From: Methanosarcina baikalica
GTDB taxonomy: Archaea; Halobacteriota; Methanosarcinia; Methanosarcinales; Methanosarcinaceae
Assembly (NCBI RefSeq): GCF_031461075.1
Contig: NZ_JAVKPK010000031.1
Span: 1-40,562, forward strand
DNA length: 40,562 nucleotides
Direction of reading: 5' to 3'
Part shown: positions 32,364 to 40,562 of the stretch, in pieces
Numbering within the stretch: position 1 is the first letter of the stretch
How the letters are laid out: every line of letters begins with the position of its first letter
The notes under the pieces: model-generated
Database searches by the model: none
Told to the model about the DNA's origin: nothing
What the model saw: only the letters and a program-made list of their open reading frames with translations
Translations under genes and position numbers: made by a program

Positions 32364-33878
32364 ATGCCAAATGATCAATATCCCCCAACAGCTAAATCTG
32401 GGAAAATAGGTGTAGACTTTAGTACTCTTGGAAAAGTTGAAAATAGTGCAGAACTTCCAGAAGAGATTCAAGAACATATCGACGAATTTTTAGAAGGTTA
32501 TCGCCTTATGGCCGAAAGTATAATTTTGAATGAAACAGATTTAGCCAAGAAAATTGGTATCGTCAGAGGTAATTGTGTCATTGCTGGTATACCAACTTGG
32601 AATAAATTTGCAGCAATGTATACTATCGGATCAAATGACGGCAGTTGCGGCATCACATTTGAGACCAGAAAGAGTCCAGACCCTATTGTAGAAAGAATGA
32701 GGATAGATGCTGCTGGCAATGTCGGCATCGGAATAAGTGACCCGAAAGCGAAGTTGCATGTGGAAGCAACAGATCGGCCAACAATTATGGCGCAGGGTAA
32801 TTTCGGGGGATTAGTTTCAGGTTCAGCTGGCGGAAATGGCGTTTTTGGTACCAATATATATATGGATTTTAATAATCAATTAAAAACTGCTGGTGCACAC
32901 GCTGCAAACTATGGATATGCTGGGATGCACGCTACCTGGGGCAACATCCATTTTTATGCAGTAAATGGCAATACAAATGAAAATGGCAGTATTAATCCCG
33001 AATCACGCTTGTTTATACGAGGTAGCGATGGCTTTGTCGGTATTGGGACGACAGCTCCTAAATGTAAGTTGGATGTTAATGGCACGATTAATGCTTCAGC
33101 CTTGCATGTGGAAGCAACAGATCGGCCAACAATTATGGCGCAGGGTAATTTCGGGGGATTAGTTTCAGGTTCAGCTGGCGGAAATGGCGTTTTTGGTACC
33201 AATATATATATGGATTTTAATAATCAATTAAAAACTGCTGGTACACACACTGCAAACTATGGATATGCTGGAATGCACGCTACCTGGGGCAACATCCATT
33301 TTTATGCAGCAAATGGCAATACAAATGAAAATGGCAGTATTAATCCCGAATCGCGCTTGTTTATACGAGGTAGCGATGGAAGTATAGGTATCGGTACGGC
33401 AACACCACAAGCCAAATTAGAAGTGAATGGGGATCTAAAGGTTACCGGAGATGTAATTCTAACGGGCGGAGCCGATTGCGCAGAAGATTTCGAAATTTCG
33501 TCATTGGATCCTGTTGAGCCAGGCACTGTCATGACACTCAACGATGACGGCAAATTGGTACAAAGTAAACAACCATATGATAAGAAAGTTGCAGGTGTCG
33601 TTTCTGGAGCTGGTGATCTGAAACCAGGCCTTATTTTGCGCAGACAACAAGGACACTTAAATAGGGTTCCTCTTGCCTTAATAGGAAGAGCGAACTGTAA
33701 AATAGACGCAGATTATGCATCAATTGAAGTTGGCGATCTGCTGACAACATCTCTAACTCCAGGGCATGCAATGAAGGCAGATAATCCAGTAAAAGCATTC
33801 GGTGCGGTTATTGGTAAGGCATTACGTTCACTAAAAACAGGACGGGAATTGATACCAATTTTAATAGCTCTACAGTGA
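32364..33878 (+). CDS. Tail-fibre-like protein with a 116-residue internal duplication
   Basis: A 504-residue protein. Residues 1-110 are a helical lead-in. Then come stalk-type motifs V-G-I-G-x(2)-x-P-x-x-K-L-x-V (three times, near 115, 228 and 343), as in phage tail fibres and bacterial surface stalks. Between them are two nearly identical blocks (32754-33031 and 33102-33379 in DNA, offset 348 bases). The C-terminal 130 residues begin A-D-C-A-E-D-F-E and contain V-E-P-G-T-V-M and K-V-A-G-V-V-S-G-A-G, a domain common at the ends of such fibres. No signal peptide is seen. The ATG has GGAGGA upstream. The next gene overlaps its stop. Origin by transfer from a virus or bacterium is likely but unproved. 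Confidence 0.75.
   Translation: MPNDQYPPTAKSGKIGVDFSTLGKVENSAELPEEIQEHIDEFLEGYRLMAESIILNETDLAKKIGIVRGNCVIAGIPTWNKFAAMYTIGSNDGSCGITFETRKSPDPIVERMRIDAAGNVGIGISDPKAKLHVEATDRPTIMAQGNFGGLVSGSAGGNGVFGTNIYMDFNNQLKTAGAHAANYGYAGMHATWGNIHFYAVNGNTNENGSINPESRLFIRGSDGFVGIGTTAPKCKLDVNGTINASALHVEATDRPTIMAQGNFGGLVSGSAGGNGVFGTNIYMDFNNQLKTAGTHTANYGYAGMHATWGNIHFYAANGNTNENGSINPESRLFIRGSDGSIGIGTATPQAKLEVNGDLKVTGDVILTGGADCAEDFEISSLDPVEPGTVMTLNDDGKLVQSKQPYDKKVAGVVSGAGDLKPGLILRRQQGHLNRVPLALIGRANCKIDADYASIEVGDLLTTSLTPGHAMKADNPVKAFGAVIGKALRSLKTGRELIPILIALQ
32754..33379 (+). repeat. Nearly exact 278-bp direct repeat inside the fibre gene
   Basis: Copies at 32754-33031 and 33102-33379 differ at only a handful of bases (for example GCACACGCTGC versus ACACACACTGC, and TCACGC versus TCGCGC). 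The spacer keeps the frame. Such near-identity means a recent duplication, or ongoing conversion, of one fibre module. Confidence 0.9.
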
Positions 33879-34378
33879 TGATATTTATGATTAGCCTTAT
33901 GAATGTATTGGATAACCTAAATTCTATTTATCCTTCTGGAAAACCATATAGTGTACGCAAATTCGCTATTGAGATGGGCATGTCCGATCCTATCTCCGTA
34001 AGAGATCTGGTTATAGAATCTCAACGGTTTTCCAAACCCAATCCATACGAAATATTTTTGGGGGCATATTTTAATGACGAAGCACCCAACCGCACAATTT
34101 GGTATACCGGTCGTAGTTTTCTTTCACTGCCAGACTCTAAAATAGCAGAGATCACCAATGTTAAAAATGTATGCGATTACTTTATGAAACTGAGTATCTG
34201 TGATGCGAGGGGAGATATCTTGGCAGGCCCTGTATGGTTAGAACCCAATGAATCAACCGGTGAGTTTAATATGCACAATGCAGATGCGAACTGGGGAGCT
34301 TACGGGCCGGAATCAGGCACTTTTACGGGCAAAGATCTAAAACTTAAGATTGGGATTTCCTGGAAGATAAGTGATTAA
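33878..34378 (+). CDS. Partner of the fibre gene, unknown function
   Basis: A protein of about 166 residues whose ATG at 33878 overlaps the fibre gene stop (TGATG), so the two are translated together. It has a short N-terminal helix, then a beta-rich part (Y-E-I-F-L-G-A-Y-F-N-D, I-W-Y-T-G-R-S-F, G-P-V-W-L-E-P-N-E-S-T-G-E-F). No membrane helix or catalytic motif is visible and I recognise no family. Its place suggests a chaperone, base or tip component of the fibre, but this is only context. Confidence 0.6.
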   Translation: MIFMISLMNVLDNLNSIYPSGKPYSVRKFAIEMGMSDPISVRDLVIESQRFSKPNPYEIFLGAYFNDEAPNRTIWYTGRSFLSLPDSKIAEITNVKNVCDYFMKLSICDARGDILAGPVWLEPNESTGEFNMHNADANWGAYGPESGTFTGKDLKLKIGISWKISD

Positions 34379-35277
34379 GTATGTGATGTAAACCGGTTAA
34401 AAGTAAGAAATAGAACACAACTTAGAACTTATTTTAATTAAAATTGCTTGGCGCAGACACAATGCCAAAATCTAGTGATGAACATAAAATTAAAAATCAC
34501 TAGATTTTGAAAATGGTCACAATATTTTGAACATAACCTATTGATTGATGCCGGAAGATCTCGAATATTTAGTTTTATTGAAGACTGAATTCTTCTTGGA
34601 AATTCAAGATTTCGATCAAAAAATGCAAAAATCATTAGATTTTGGAACTGAGTCTTGGCGCACCTAATTGAAAGTAATAGGTACGCTCGTGCAGTTTTGT
34701 TTTCAGGACTACGCAGTTGATTGATATCTCGGCCCTTACTGTGTAATAGGATGAACATAACCGAAATTGCCAGAATTTTCCCGATGCCTTTTAGTTGCAG
34801 TGATTCGGTAGGTGCTCCTTTTTTATTTAGTTTGTATTAGATATCTGCCGTCCATCACTACCTGATTGCCGTCTTAATGACTAATTGAAGTATAAGGGAT
34901 GCTTTCTTTTTCATTTGCCAAAAGGGCTTCTCTACCCTCACCAAGACACAAAACAAAAAAGCTGATCGGCAGCACTTGTTTAATGTTTTGCCCTATTTAG
35001 GCTCTTCGCTGTTTTGAGTGGGTAATTTATACCCACTTCCTATATGTGAGAGTGAGATATCTTATATTTAGAAAAGTTTGTTGTTGAAAATCACATCCAA
35101 GCTTAATGTTTTTCTTTTGGCCGGGCAACTGTGCAACTACGAAATTATTTTCAACCCATATAAAACAACGAAGAGCCCCTATTCTATACGCTATTTTTCT
35201 TTTTTATTCCATTCACATTGTTTATGTTCCCAGAATGAAAGTATCAACCTGAAAGGTTAATTGCTGAAAACAAGATA
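34379..35277. other. Non-coding region with palindromes and a MITE scrap
   Basis: I find no gene that I trust. AAAATCTAGTGAT (34467-34479) pairs with 34496-34508, and a third related piece (ATCATTAGATTTTGG, about 34632-34646) repeats the right arm, so a decayed palindromic element of about 200 bases seems to be present. AGGACTACGCAGTTGA near 34706 resembles the left end of MITE family A. GTGGGTA/TACCCAC (35018-35036) is another short hairpin. Confidence 0.45.
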
Positions 35278-35392
35278 ATGGTAGATATGCACTCTAAACC
35301 CGACGGTATCGAAAAAAAGCTTCGAGGCTACCTTTTTGGCACCGCCTGCGGAGATGCCCTGGGGCGTCCTGTGGATATCTTACCTTTGAAAA
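35278..35392 (+). pseudogene. ADP-ribosylglycohydrolase N-terminal fragment
   Basis: The reading starts M-V-D-M-H and then matches the intact gene at 37225: K-K-L-R-G-Y-L-F-G-x-A-C-G-D-A-L-G-x-P-V. Similarity stops after about 37 codons and the frame runs on into unrelated A+T-rich DNA. The catalytic aspartates are missing. A MITE of family B begins 45 bases later. It is a truncated duplicate, not a working gene. Confidence 0.8.
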
Positions 35393-35436
35393 TTGGATTA
35401 AATGTCATTTATATCTATAATGTTATTCATTTGTAT

Positions 35437-35552
35437 TCGGTTAAGGAACAAAAAGTCAAAAAATGCTATTTTTTATGCAACATCTAAAGAGGATTCTGTT
35501 GGAAAATCGCTATACGTGGTATTCGAAGTTGTGCATAAAATTCGTTAACCGA
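35437..35552 (+). mobile_element. MITE family B, copy 2 (116 bp)
   Basis: Ends are perfect 8-bp inverted repeats, TCGGTTAA and TTAACCGA. It is the same length as, and highly similar throughout to, 11263-11378. It lies just beyond the truncated ADP-ribosylglycohydrolase fragment and may be tied to the truncation. Confidence 0.8.
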
Positions 35553-35988
35553 TGACAAAAGATGAGTGTTTAGAAATTCATTTTCCGAATATGTAATTAT
35601 AAAGCCTGCTATTCTAAATTTCTAGTAAGAAAGGATCATTGAACAATTGTAAATTCGAAAATTGATACAAACAGTCATTTTTAAGACTTATTTAGCAATA
35701 TTTATAAACAGTTAACGGAAAGTGATTTTGCGAATTCAATTTTACTCTCCAAAAGTGCATTTGAATTCCATATGCTCGAAAATATAATCACAACTTTAAG
35801 TTCATTTTTGATAACAAGAACAAATGATTATTTGCTGATTTATTACATTGTGAACAATGTAACTGCAAGTACTTTTATCAGCATTGATAATCAAGCTGTC
35901 TTATATTTTGTGTCTTTGTTCAATTTACGGGCAAGGAACAATGAATATTTTGGAATGAGGTTGATTATAAACAATCGGAGCAGGGAAT
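35553..35988. other. Intergenic region upstream of the lipoprotein gene
   Basis: This 436-base A+T-rich stretch has no supported gene. An open frame here is low-complexity and overlaps the lipoprotein gene in another phase. TATA-like runs exist but none stands out. Confidence 0.4.
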
Positions 35989-36777
35989 ATGGTAAAGAAG
36001 AAAATGGTTGCCATGTTTATTTTACTAACAGGCTATATCATTTTTGTGTCTGGATGTATGGACAAACCAGACACAAAGGAACTCGAGCTGAGTATGGAAG
36101 AAATTTCTGCAAAAATGCAGGAAAAAGAAAAAAGCATTAACGATTCTTCATATACAGTGTATGTGACAATGTACTCTGATGGAGAAAAAACCCAGGAAAA
36201 TGAGTTTAATATCACGTACAAAAAGCCGAATATGAAGAAAACAGTTACAAAGCAAGCGGGAAAAGAGACTTTAATGGTTTTGGATGGAAGTGTCGAATGG
36301 AATTATGATCCCGAGACAAATAGCGTTCAAAAAATAATAATCTCTGACGAATATCAAGAACCGGAAATTGATTATTTCCAGTTCTTCAATAATACCTTAA
36401 ATGAATATAATGTCTCTTTGCTTGGAACTGAGATCATTGACGGAAGAAATACATATCTGCTTGAAGCAAAACCAAAAGAAACCGGGGGAGACGTCCAGGA
36501 CTATTCAATCGACAGGATGAAAGTCTGGGTTGACAACGAAACATGGATGCCTCTCAAATATGAGATCTACGCAGGTACACAGAAAGTAGAAATAAAAATT
36601 CAAAATCTTAAAGTCAACACTGGCATTCCGGACTCTGAGTTTAGGTTTGATGTGCCGGAGGGGGCAAATGTAACGACTATGAATTTCGAAGATACTTTTA
36701 ACGAAAATTTGTCTGAAAGAGGAAAAAAGATCCCTCCTGAAGGGGAAAAAGACACAGCTATAGGTGTAGTTGTTTGA
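35989..36777 (+). CDS. Exported lipoprotein, LolA-like fold
   Basis: A 262-residue protein with basic residues, a hydrophobic stretch and a lipobox F-V-S-G-C (cysteine at 23), so it is probably lipid-anchored outside the membrane. The mature part is beta-rich: Y-T-V-Y-V-T-M-Y-S-D-G, M-V-L-D-G-S-V-E-W-N-Y-D-P-E-T, R-M-K-V-W-V-D-N-E-T-W-M-P-L-K-Y-E-I. This is the pattern of LolA/LppX-like outer-surface proteins (DUF4367 type), common in Methanosarcina and of unknown ligand. The C-terminal 40 residues are polar. A second ATG six codons in is an alternative start. Confidence 0.75.
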   Translation: MVKKKMVAMFILLTGYIIFVSGCMDKPDTKELELSMEEISAKMQEKEKSINDSSYTVYVTMYSDGEKTQENEFNITYKKPNMKKTVTKQAGKETLMVLDGSVEWNYDPETNSVQKIIISDEYQEPEIDYFQFFNNTLNEYNVSLLGTEIIDGRNTYLLEAKPKETGGDVQDYSIDRMKVWVDNETWMPLKYEIYAGTQKVEIKIQNLKVNTGIPDSEFRFDVPEGANVTTMNFEDTFNENLSERGKKIPPEGEKDTAIGVVV

Positions 36778-37224
36778 ATGGATGAAGATGAGCTAAGAAA
36801 TTAAGTAAGTAACCACTGCGAAATAACTTAAGGACATTTTTACACTGTACTTAAATATTTTCATCAGCGACTTAATTGATTTTGTTCAAAAATAAAAATG
36901 TATTACTCAAGTTATTTCACGGCGGTTACTAAGAGCTTATTCCAGGCAAAGATAGCAAGAAAATCAAAATTAAAAGAGTATTACAAGAAATATAAAATGT
37001 TCAAGAGCATGGGGTACAGGCTTCCTGCGATTCTGTGCAAATTTCATTTTTTTCTTCTTCAAGGCTTAGCAACCAGTTCTTTTACTTTCAGTGAGTTTTT
37101 GATTTTACTGAACAACACATTCATTCCTCACTTTCTCACTCTTATTACTGAGAATTTTGTGTGATAATTTTTCTTTATATGCCTTAATGATTAAAAAAAT
37201 CAAGAGAAACATAGGATTGAAACA
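36778..37224. other. Intergenic region before the ADP-ribosylglycohydrolase
   Basis: This 447-base stretch is A+T-rich. The only long frame (36898-37164) has no ribosome site and a composition typical of chance frames. T-rich tracts after the lipoprotein stop may end that transcript. Confidence 0.4.
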
Positions 37225-38193
37225 ATGAGAAAAGGAAACCTGCTGGATACTCTGGATGTCGAGAAAAAGCTTCGAGGCTATCTTTTTGGCATGGCTTGCG
37301 GAGATGCCCTGGGGAGTCCTGTGGAACACCTTACCCTTGAGCAGATTAAAGAAAAATATGGAGAAAAAGGCATTCTTGAAATCCCTCCAGATTCTCCCTG
37401 GACCGATGATGCCCAGTTGATGCTTGTACTTGCAAGGGGCCTGCTTCGGGGAGCAGAACGTGAAATTCCCGAGCTAATGGAAGATATTGCTCAGGAACTT
37501 GTTATCTGGCTGGATGAACCTGACCTCGGAGCAGGAGCAACTTCCAGAGGTGCAGCGCTGAATCTCAGGAAAGGAGTTCACTGGAGCGAGTCAGGGATCA
37601 GGTCTAAAACATGCGGAGGCCTGATGCGAATTGGAATCCTTGGTTTCATCTATAGGAATGATCCTGAAAAACTGGTTAAAGCTGCTTTGATTTCAGGCAG
37701 AATCACTCACTCTCATCCGATTTCAGATGCTGCGTCTATTGCAGGCGCATATGCAGTGAAACTGGCTCTTGATGGAGTGAAACCAGAGAAAATGTTTGAA
37801 CCGCTTTTTGAGGTGACTCAGGGAATCTCTCAGGAATTCACTCATGCCCTGGAAAGTTCTTATAATACGGCTTACAGTGGCATCGGAGACAAAGACGGTT
37901 TGAAGAGACTCGGGCAGGGCTGGTATGCGGATGAAACTTTTGCCCTGGCATACTTCTGCATATTACGTTATCCGAATAATTACAAAAAAGCAGTACAGAC
38001 CGCAGTTAACATTACAGGGGATTCGGATTCAGTCGGGAGCGTGGCAGGAGGCATCCTTGGGGCAAAGCTGGGGGTTGAAGCCGTACCTGTTTCCTGGGCT
38101 AAAGCCCTCAGGGAAAAGGATAAACTGGAAGAAATTGTTGAGCCTCTGCTTGAAAAGTACTTTCAGGTTTCAGGAACTAAAGTGAGGTCTTGA
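37225..38193 (+). CDS. ADP-ribosylglycohydrolase family protein
   Basis: The 322-residue product belongs to the DraG/ADP-ribosylglycohydrolase family, all-alpha enzymes with two Mg ions that remove ADP-ribose from proteins or small molecules. Visible motifs are G-M-A-C-G-D-A-L-G-S-P-V-E (24-36), W-T-D-D-A-Q-L near 63-69, where the usual T-D-D-T has alanine at the last position, R-I-T-H-S-H-P, and G-D-S-D-S-V-G-S-V-A-G-G-I-L-G near the C-terminus (usually G-D-T-D-T). The metal sites therefore look mostly intact with conservative changes. ATG follows AGGATTGA. A truncated copy of its start lies at 35278. DUF123 follows after two bases. Confidence 0.9.
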   Translation: MRKGNLLDTLDVEKKLRGYLFGMACGDALGSPVEHLTLEQIKEKYGEKGILEIPPDSPWTDDAQLMLVLARGLLRGAEREIPELMEDIAQELVIWLDEPDLGAGATSRGAALNLRKGVHWSESGIRSKTCGGLMRIGILGFIYRNDPEKLVKAALISGRITHSHPISDAASIAGAYAVKLALDGVKPEKMFEPLFEVTQGISQEFTHALESSYNTAYSGIGDKDGLKRLGQGWYADETFALAYFCILRYPNNYKKAVQTAVNITGDSDSVGSVAGGILGAKLGVEAVPVSWAKALREKDKLEEIVEPLLEKYFQVSGTKVRS

Positions 38194-38195
38194 AA

Positions 38196-38633
38196 ATGGA
38201 TTTTTCCGAAAAAGGTGTTTACTGTCTGATATTCGAGAATCGCGCCTGTAAGTTTGAGATAGGGAAGAAAGGTGAGTTTTCGTTCCTTGCAGGCTTTCAT
38301 ATATATGTAGGCTCAGCTCTGGGGTCTGGGGGTTTGAAAAGAGTAAAAAGGCACATTGATTTATCCAAAAAAAGAGACAGGAATCCGAGATGGCACGTAG
38401 ATTATCTTCATCTGAACCCTTCTTTCAGGCTGATCTCAGCAGTTTGTGCCCCAACTTCTGCCCGGCTTGAATGTACACTTGCCAGCAGGATCGGAGGGGA
38501 TTCGGTATCCGGCTTCGGGTGTACGGATTGTGCCTGTAATTCTCATCTTTTTTACAGAAAGAAAAACCCTTTTCCTGAGATCACTGAAGTTTTTGAAGTT
38601 TTGGGGCTTTCTGCGTTTATGCTTGAACTGTGA
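38196..38633 (+). CDS. DUF123 (GIY-YIG-like) protein
   Basis: The 145-residue protein fits the archaeal DUF123 family, distantly like GIY-YIG nucleases: G-V-Y-C-L-I-F near the start and F-H-I-Y-V-G-S-A-L-G-S-G-G-L-K-R-V-K-R-H, then R-N-P-R-W-H-V-D-Y-L and a cysteine-containing G-F-G-C-T-D-C-A-C-N-S-H-L block that may bind metal. Activity is not established. The ATG at 38196 has GAGGT upstream; a TTG two codons earlier also opens the frame. It is coupled to the ADP-ribosylglycohydrolase gene (two-base gap). Confidence 0.87.
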   Translation: MDFSEKGVYCLIFENRACKFEIGKKGEFSFLAGFHIYVGSALGSGGLKRVKRHIDLSKKRDRNPRWHVDYLHLNPSFRLISAVCAPTSARLECTLASRIGGDSVSGFGCTDCACNSHLFYRKKNPFPEITEVFEVLGLSAFMLEL

Positions 38634-38733
38634 GCCTTCCATTTTCTTTTCTTTGATGTTAACAGGAAAGCTTAAGGTAATCGGGTTTTATCTAAGTTAT
38701 CAAAAATAAAATTATTTGATCAGGGGATGTCTA

Positions 38734-40284
38734 ATGGAACAGTTCTCTTTTATTGCCTGCATGCCTGACAGACCCGGAGCATTGCATAGGGTAGCCGAAA
38801 TTATCACGCGACAAGAAGGAAACATTAACAGGATTCAGTACGACCGCAGGATCGACAAGCATACCGTTTTTTTTGAGGTGACTGCTGCTTCACAAGCTTA
38901 TGAAAAAATCCGCAAAGAACTGGAGGAAATAGGTTATTTCCAGACTTTCCTGCAGCCTGTAGCTTTCCTGAAGTTTCATGTCTACCTCCCGAATCGTCCA
39001 GGGGCTTTATTTGATTTTCTGAATTCTATCACCTCTTCGACTGCAAACATTACTTTTCTTGATTTCGATGACCGGGGACAGCATCCTGAAAGGCTTGTAG
39101 TAGGCCTTAATATCGAAAATACCGACATGATAGATGCCCTTCTGAACCATCTAAAGTCCGAGTACAGGCTCGATATTCTGGAGTACGATATAACCGGGGA
39201 GAAACTTGACGATACGGTATTTTATCTTCGGTTGGCTCAGAAACTCAGGTCATTCATTGGAAGCGCTGAAGATGCTTTTTTGATGAGATTCCTGCATGAT
39301 ATTAACCATATTGCTCAGGAACTCTCTAATCTCCGGAAAGACCCTATCGAGGTTTTCGAAAGTATTCTGAAAGTCGGCGATTGCCTTAAGCGAACGTCTG
39401 GAGAGAATTTTTACGCTGATGTACAGAGGGTCAGAATAAAAAACGATATCGAGCTCTTCTGTTTTCAGCTTCCTTGCGGGGGGAATATCTATTTCTTCGA
39501 TACTCCTTCCGAAAGGGTCATGATTGATACCGGTTATGGGATCTATTACCAGGACGTCTTGAATATGCTCCAACATTACGGGCTTGGGGATTTAAGCCGG
39601 CTTAAAAGGATTTACATTACTCACGCTGATGCCGATCACTGTGGAGCTGCAGGCTGTTTTCCGGTCCCGTCCTATCTTAATCGCGAAACTTTTCTGATTA
39701 CGCGGGAAACTAGCAGAGCCTATGGGTCCAGCAACCAGGGTTGTATTCTGGAAGAAGTTTATACGAAGATAATTAACCTTTTTTCCAGGTTTACTCCTCC
39801 TTCAAACGTAGTACTCTTTCCCGAAATTTCCCTTTCAGGTAAAAAAATTGAAAGGCGAGGCACATTTCCAGTTATTGCTCGATTTCAGGTGGGGGACCTT
39901 AATTTTGAAGCCCTTGCAGGACTGGGTGGGCATATGCATGGAGAAATCTTCTATCTCTGCCCTGAAGAGGGGTTGGTCTTTCCTGAAGACGCAGTGATCA
40001 ATTTCAAAAGCCTGAGTCCCGATAGGACAGAATATAATGTTCTGGCTGATTACCTTATGACCTCTGTAAATGTCGATAGCAAGCTTGCCAGGGAAGAACG
40101 AAATGCCCTCCTTTCTCTTATTTCTGAGATTGACGGAGAACTCGCCGAAAAAGGTAAAAAGTGCTTGATCTGCTGTGGGCATGGTTCAATATCCGTGCTC
40201 GAAAGTGGGAAACTTGTCGAATACGCAAACTCAGAAAGATATACTGCAGGGCAAAGAGGCACCTCGCTCTCTCAAAAGGTTTGA
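38734..40284 (+). CDS. ACT-ACT-metallo-beta-lactamase fusion protein
   Basis: The 516-residue protein has two N-terminal ACT-type domains (about 3-75 with D-R-P-G-A-L-H-R-V, and 80-150 with N-R-P-G-A-L-F-D-F-L), a helical linker (150-230), and a metallo-beta-lactamase fold from about 235: V-M-I-D-T-G-Y-G, the metal motif T-H-A-D-A-D-H-C-G (296-304), and G-L-G-G-H-M-H-G with a late histidine, ending C-C-G-H-G-S. ACT domains usually bind amino acids, so it may be a hydrolase or thiol/FMN-type enzyme under amino-acid control; substrate unknown. The ATG at 38734 has AGGGGAT upstream, better than the TTG at 38716. It stands 100 bases after DUF123. Confidence 0.85.
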   Translation: MEQFSFIACMPDRPGALHRVAEIITRQEGNINRIQYDRRIDKHTVFFEVTAASQAYEKIRKELEEIGYFQTFLQPVAFLKFHVYLPNRPGALFDFLNSITSSTANITFLDFDDRGQHPERLVVGLNIENTDMIDALLNHLKSEYRLDILEYDITGEKLDDTVFYLRLAQKLRSFIGSAEDAFLMRFLHDINHIAQELSNLRKDPIEVFESILKVGDCLKRTSGENFYADVQRVRIKNDIELFCFQLPCGGNIYFFDTPSERVMIDTGYGIYYQDVLNMLQHYGLGDLSRLKRIYITHADADHCGAAGCFPVPSYLNRETFLITRETSRAYGSSNQGCILEEVYTKIINLFSRFTPPSNVVLFPEISLSGKKIERRGTFPVIARFQVGDLNFEALAGLGGHMHGEIFYLCPEEGLVFPEDAVINFKSLSPDRTEYNVLADYLMTSVNVDSKLAREERNALLSLISEIDGELAEKGKKCLICCGHGSISVLESGKLVEYANSERYTAGQRGTSLSQKV

Positions 40285-40562
40285 TGGAAAGTAAAAATGG
40301 ATAATTCCGATAAATTTCTGATTTTGGGAGCAATTTTTATAATTTTTTATAAATAGAGCTCCTCCCAAAACCAATTTTATCCCTAAGCAGTAAGATTTTC
40401 AAAAATAATTTTCATTAACAGAAACCTTGATTAATTTTCCAGAATCCGAGATTCGAGAATCAATTTTGATTTCTGAGATTAGCTTATTTATATAAATAAA
40501 TACTAATTATATAATGTGAAACTAATCCTTCTCCTACTGGAAATTCTCCTCAAGATTGATAT
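40285..40562. other. Non-coding end of window
   Basis: A+T-rich, with no ORF or structure that I can support. Confidence 0.4.

Noticed and set aside
34438..34758. 106-codon minus-strand frame
   Set aside because: It runs through the palindromic repeats and a MITE scrap, with no start signal and no family resemblance.
35078..35260. 60-codon frame before the ADP-ribosylglycohydrolase fragment
   Set aside because: No ribosome site and no similarity to the flanking gene; probably random.
36898..37164. 88-codon open frame between the lipoprotein and ADP-ribosylglycohydrolase genes
   Set aside because: No ribosome site, A+T-driven Lys/Phe/Leu composition and no motif; probably chance.
1..40562. 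CRISPR array
   Set aside because: No regularly spaced repeats of 25-40 bases were found; the repeats present are MITEs, short tandems and the fibre duplication.

Overview
The window looks like the chromosome of a Methanosarcina-type methanogenic archaeon. The evidence is an archaeal translation cluster (S19e, L39e, L31e, aIF6, L18Ae/LX, prefoldin alpha, FtsY), a PAN proteasome ATPase, an MptE/DUF115 relic, DUF356-, DUF131- and DUF123-like proteins, low G+C, long A+T-rich intergenic stretches, and many insertion-sequence relics. This genus also reads UAG as pyrrolysine, which bears on one gene here. All assignments come from reading the sequence; no database search was run.

Layout. 1-1.9 kb: small conserved genes (DUF167, TOPRIM, DUF356-like). 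1.9-4.2 kb: gene-poor DNA with the wreck of a secreted protein. 4.2-6.05 kb: a two-gene drug-type ABC exporter. 6.1-8.9 kb: a decay zone with an IS66 transposase relic, an arylsulfatase pseudogene split by a 118-bp MITE, a DUF1269 membrane protein with an in-frame UAG, a second MITE and an MptE pseudogene. 8.9-11.05 kb: two tandem units, each an A+T-rich leader, a strong ribosome site and a very small Gly/Cys/Trp-rich ORF, followed by a candidate structured RNA. 11.5-13.2 kb: a 1.6-kb insertion sequence flanked by perfect 20-bp direct repeats, its transposase interrupted by one stop.

13.9-17.5 kb: proA-proB-proC, the full proline pathway from glutamate. 17.8-21.4 kb: an archaeal Prx6-type peroxiredoxin, a DUF523-DUF1722 protein, an exported transglutaminase-like protein and a PspC protein. 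21.5-28.1 kb: the minus-strand run purA, a 59-codon ORF, S19e, PDCD5, a PP-loop ATPase, L39e, L31e, aIF6, LX, pfdA, ftsY. 28.3-28.9 kb: two tandem DUF131-like membrane proteins. 29.6-31.1 kb: PAN and tRNA-Glu(CUC).

31.1-40.5 kb is accessory again: a ribbon-helix-helix-like protein between two degenerate MITE copies, a tail-fibre-like protein with a nearly exact 116-residue internal duplication and its partner gene, an ADP-ribosylglycohydrolase fragment next to a second kind of MITE, a lipoprotein, an intact ADP-ribosylglycohydrolase, a DUF123 protein, and an ACT-ACT-metallo-beta-lactamase fusion.

The best candidate for something undescribed is the duplicated leader-plus-micropeptide unit at 8984-10896. 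The two leaders are clearly homologous, keep a stem with one compensatory base change, and precede two different low-complexity peptides with identical ribosome-site spacing.
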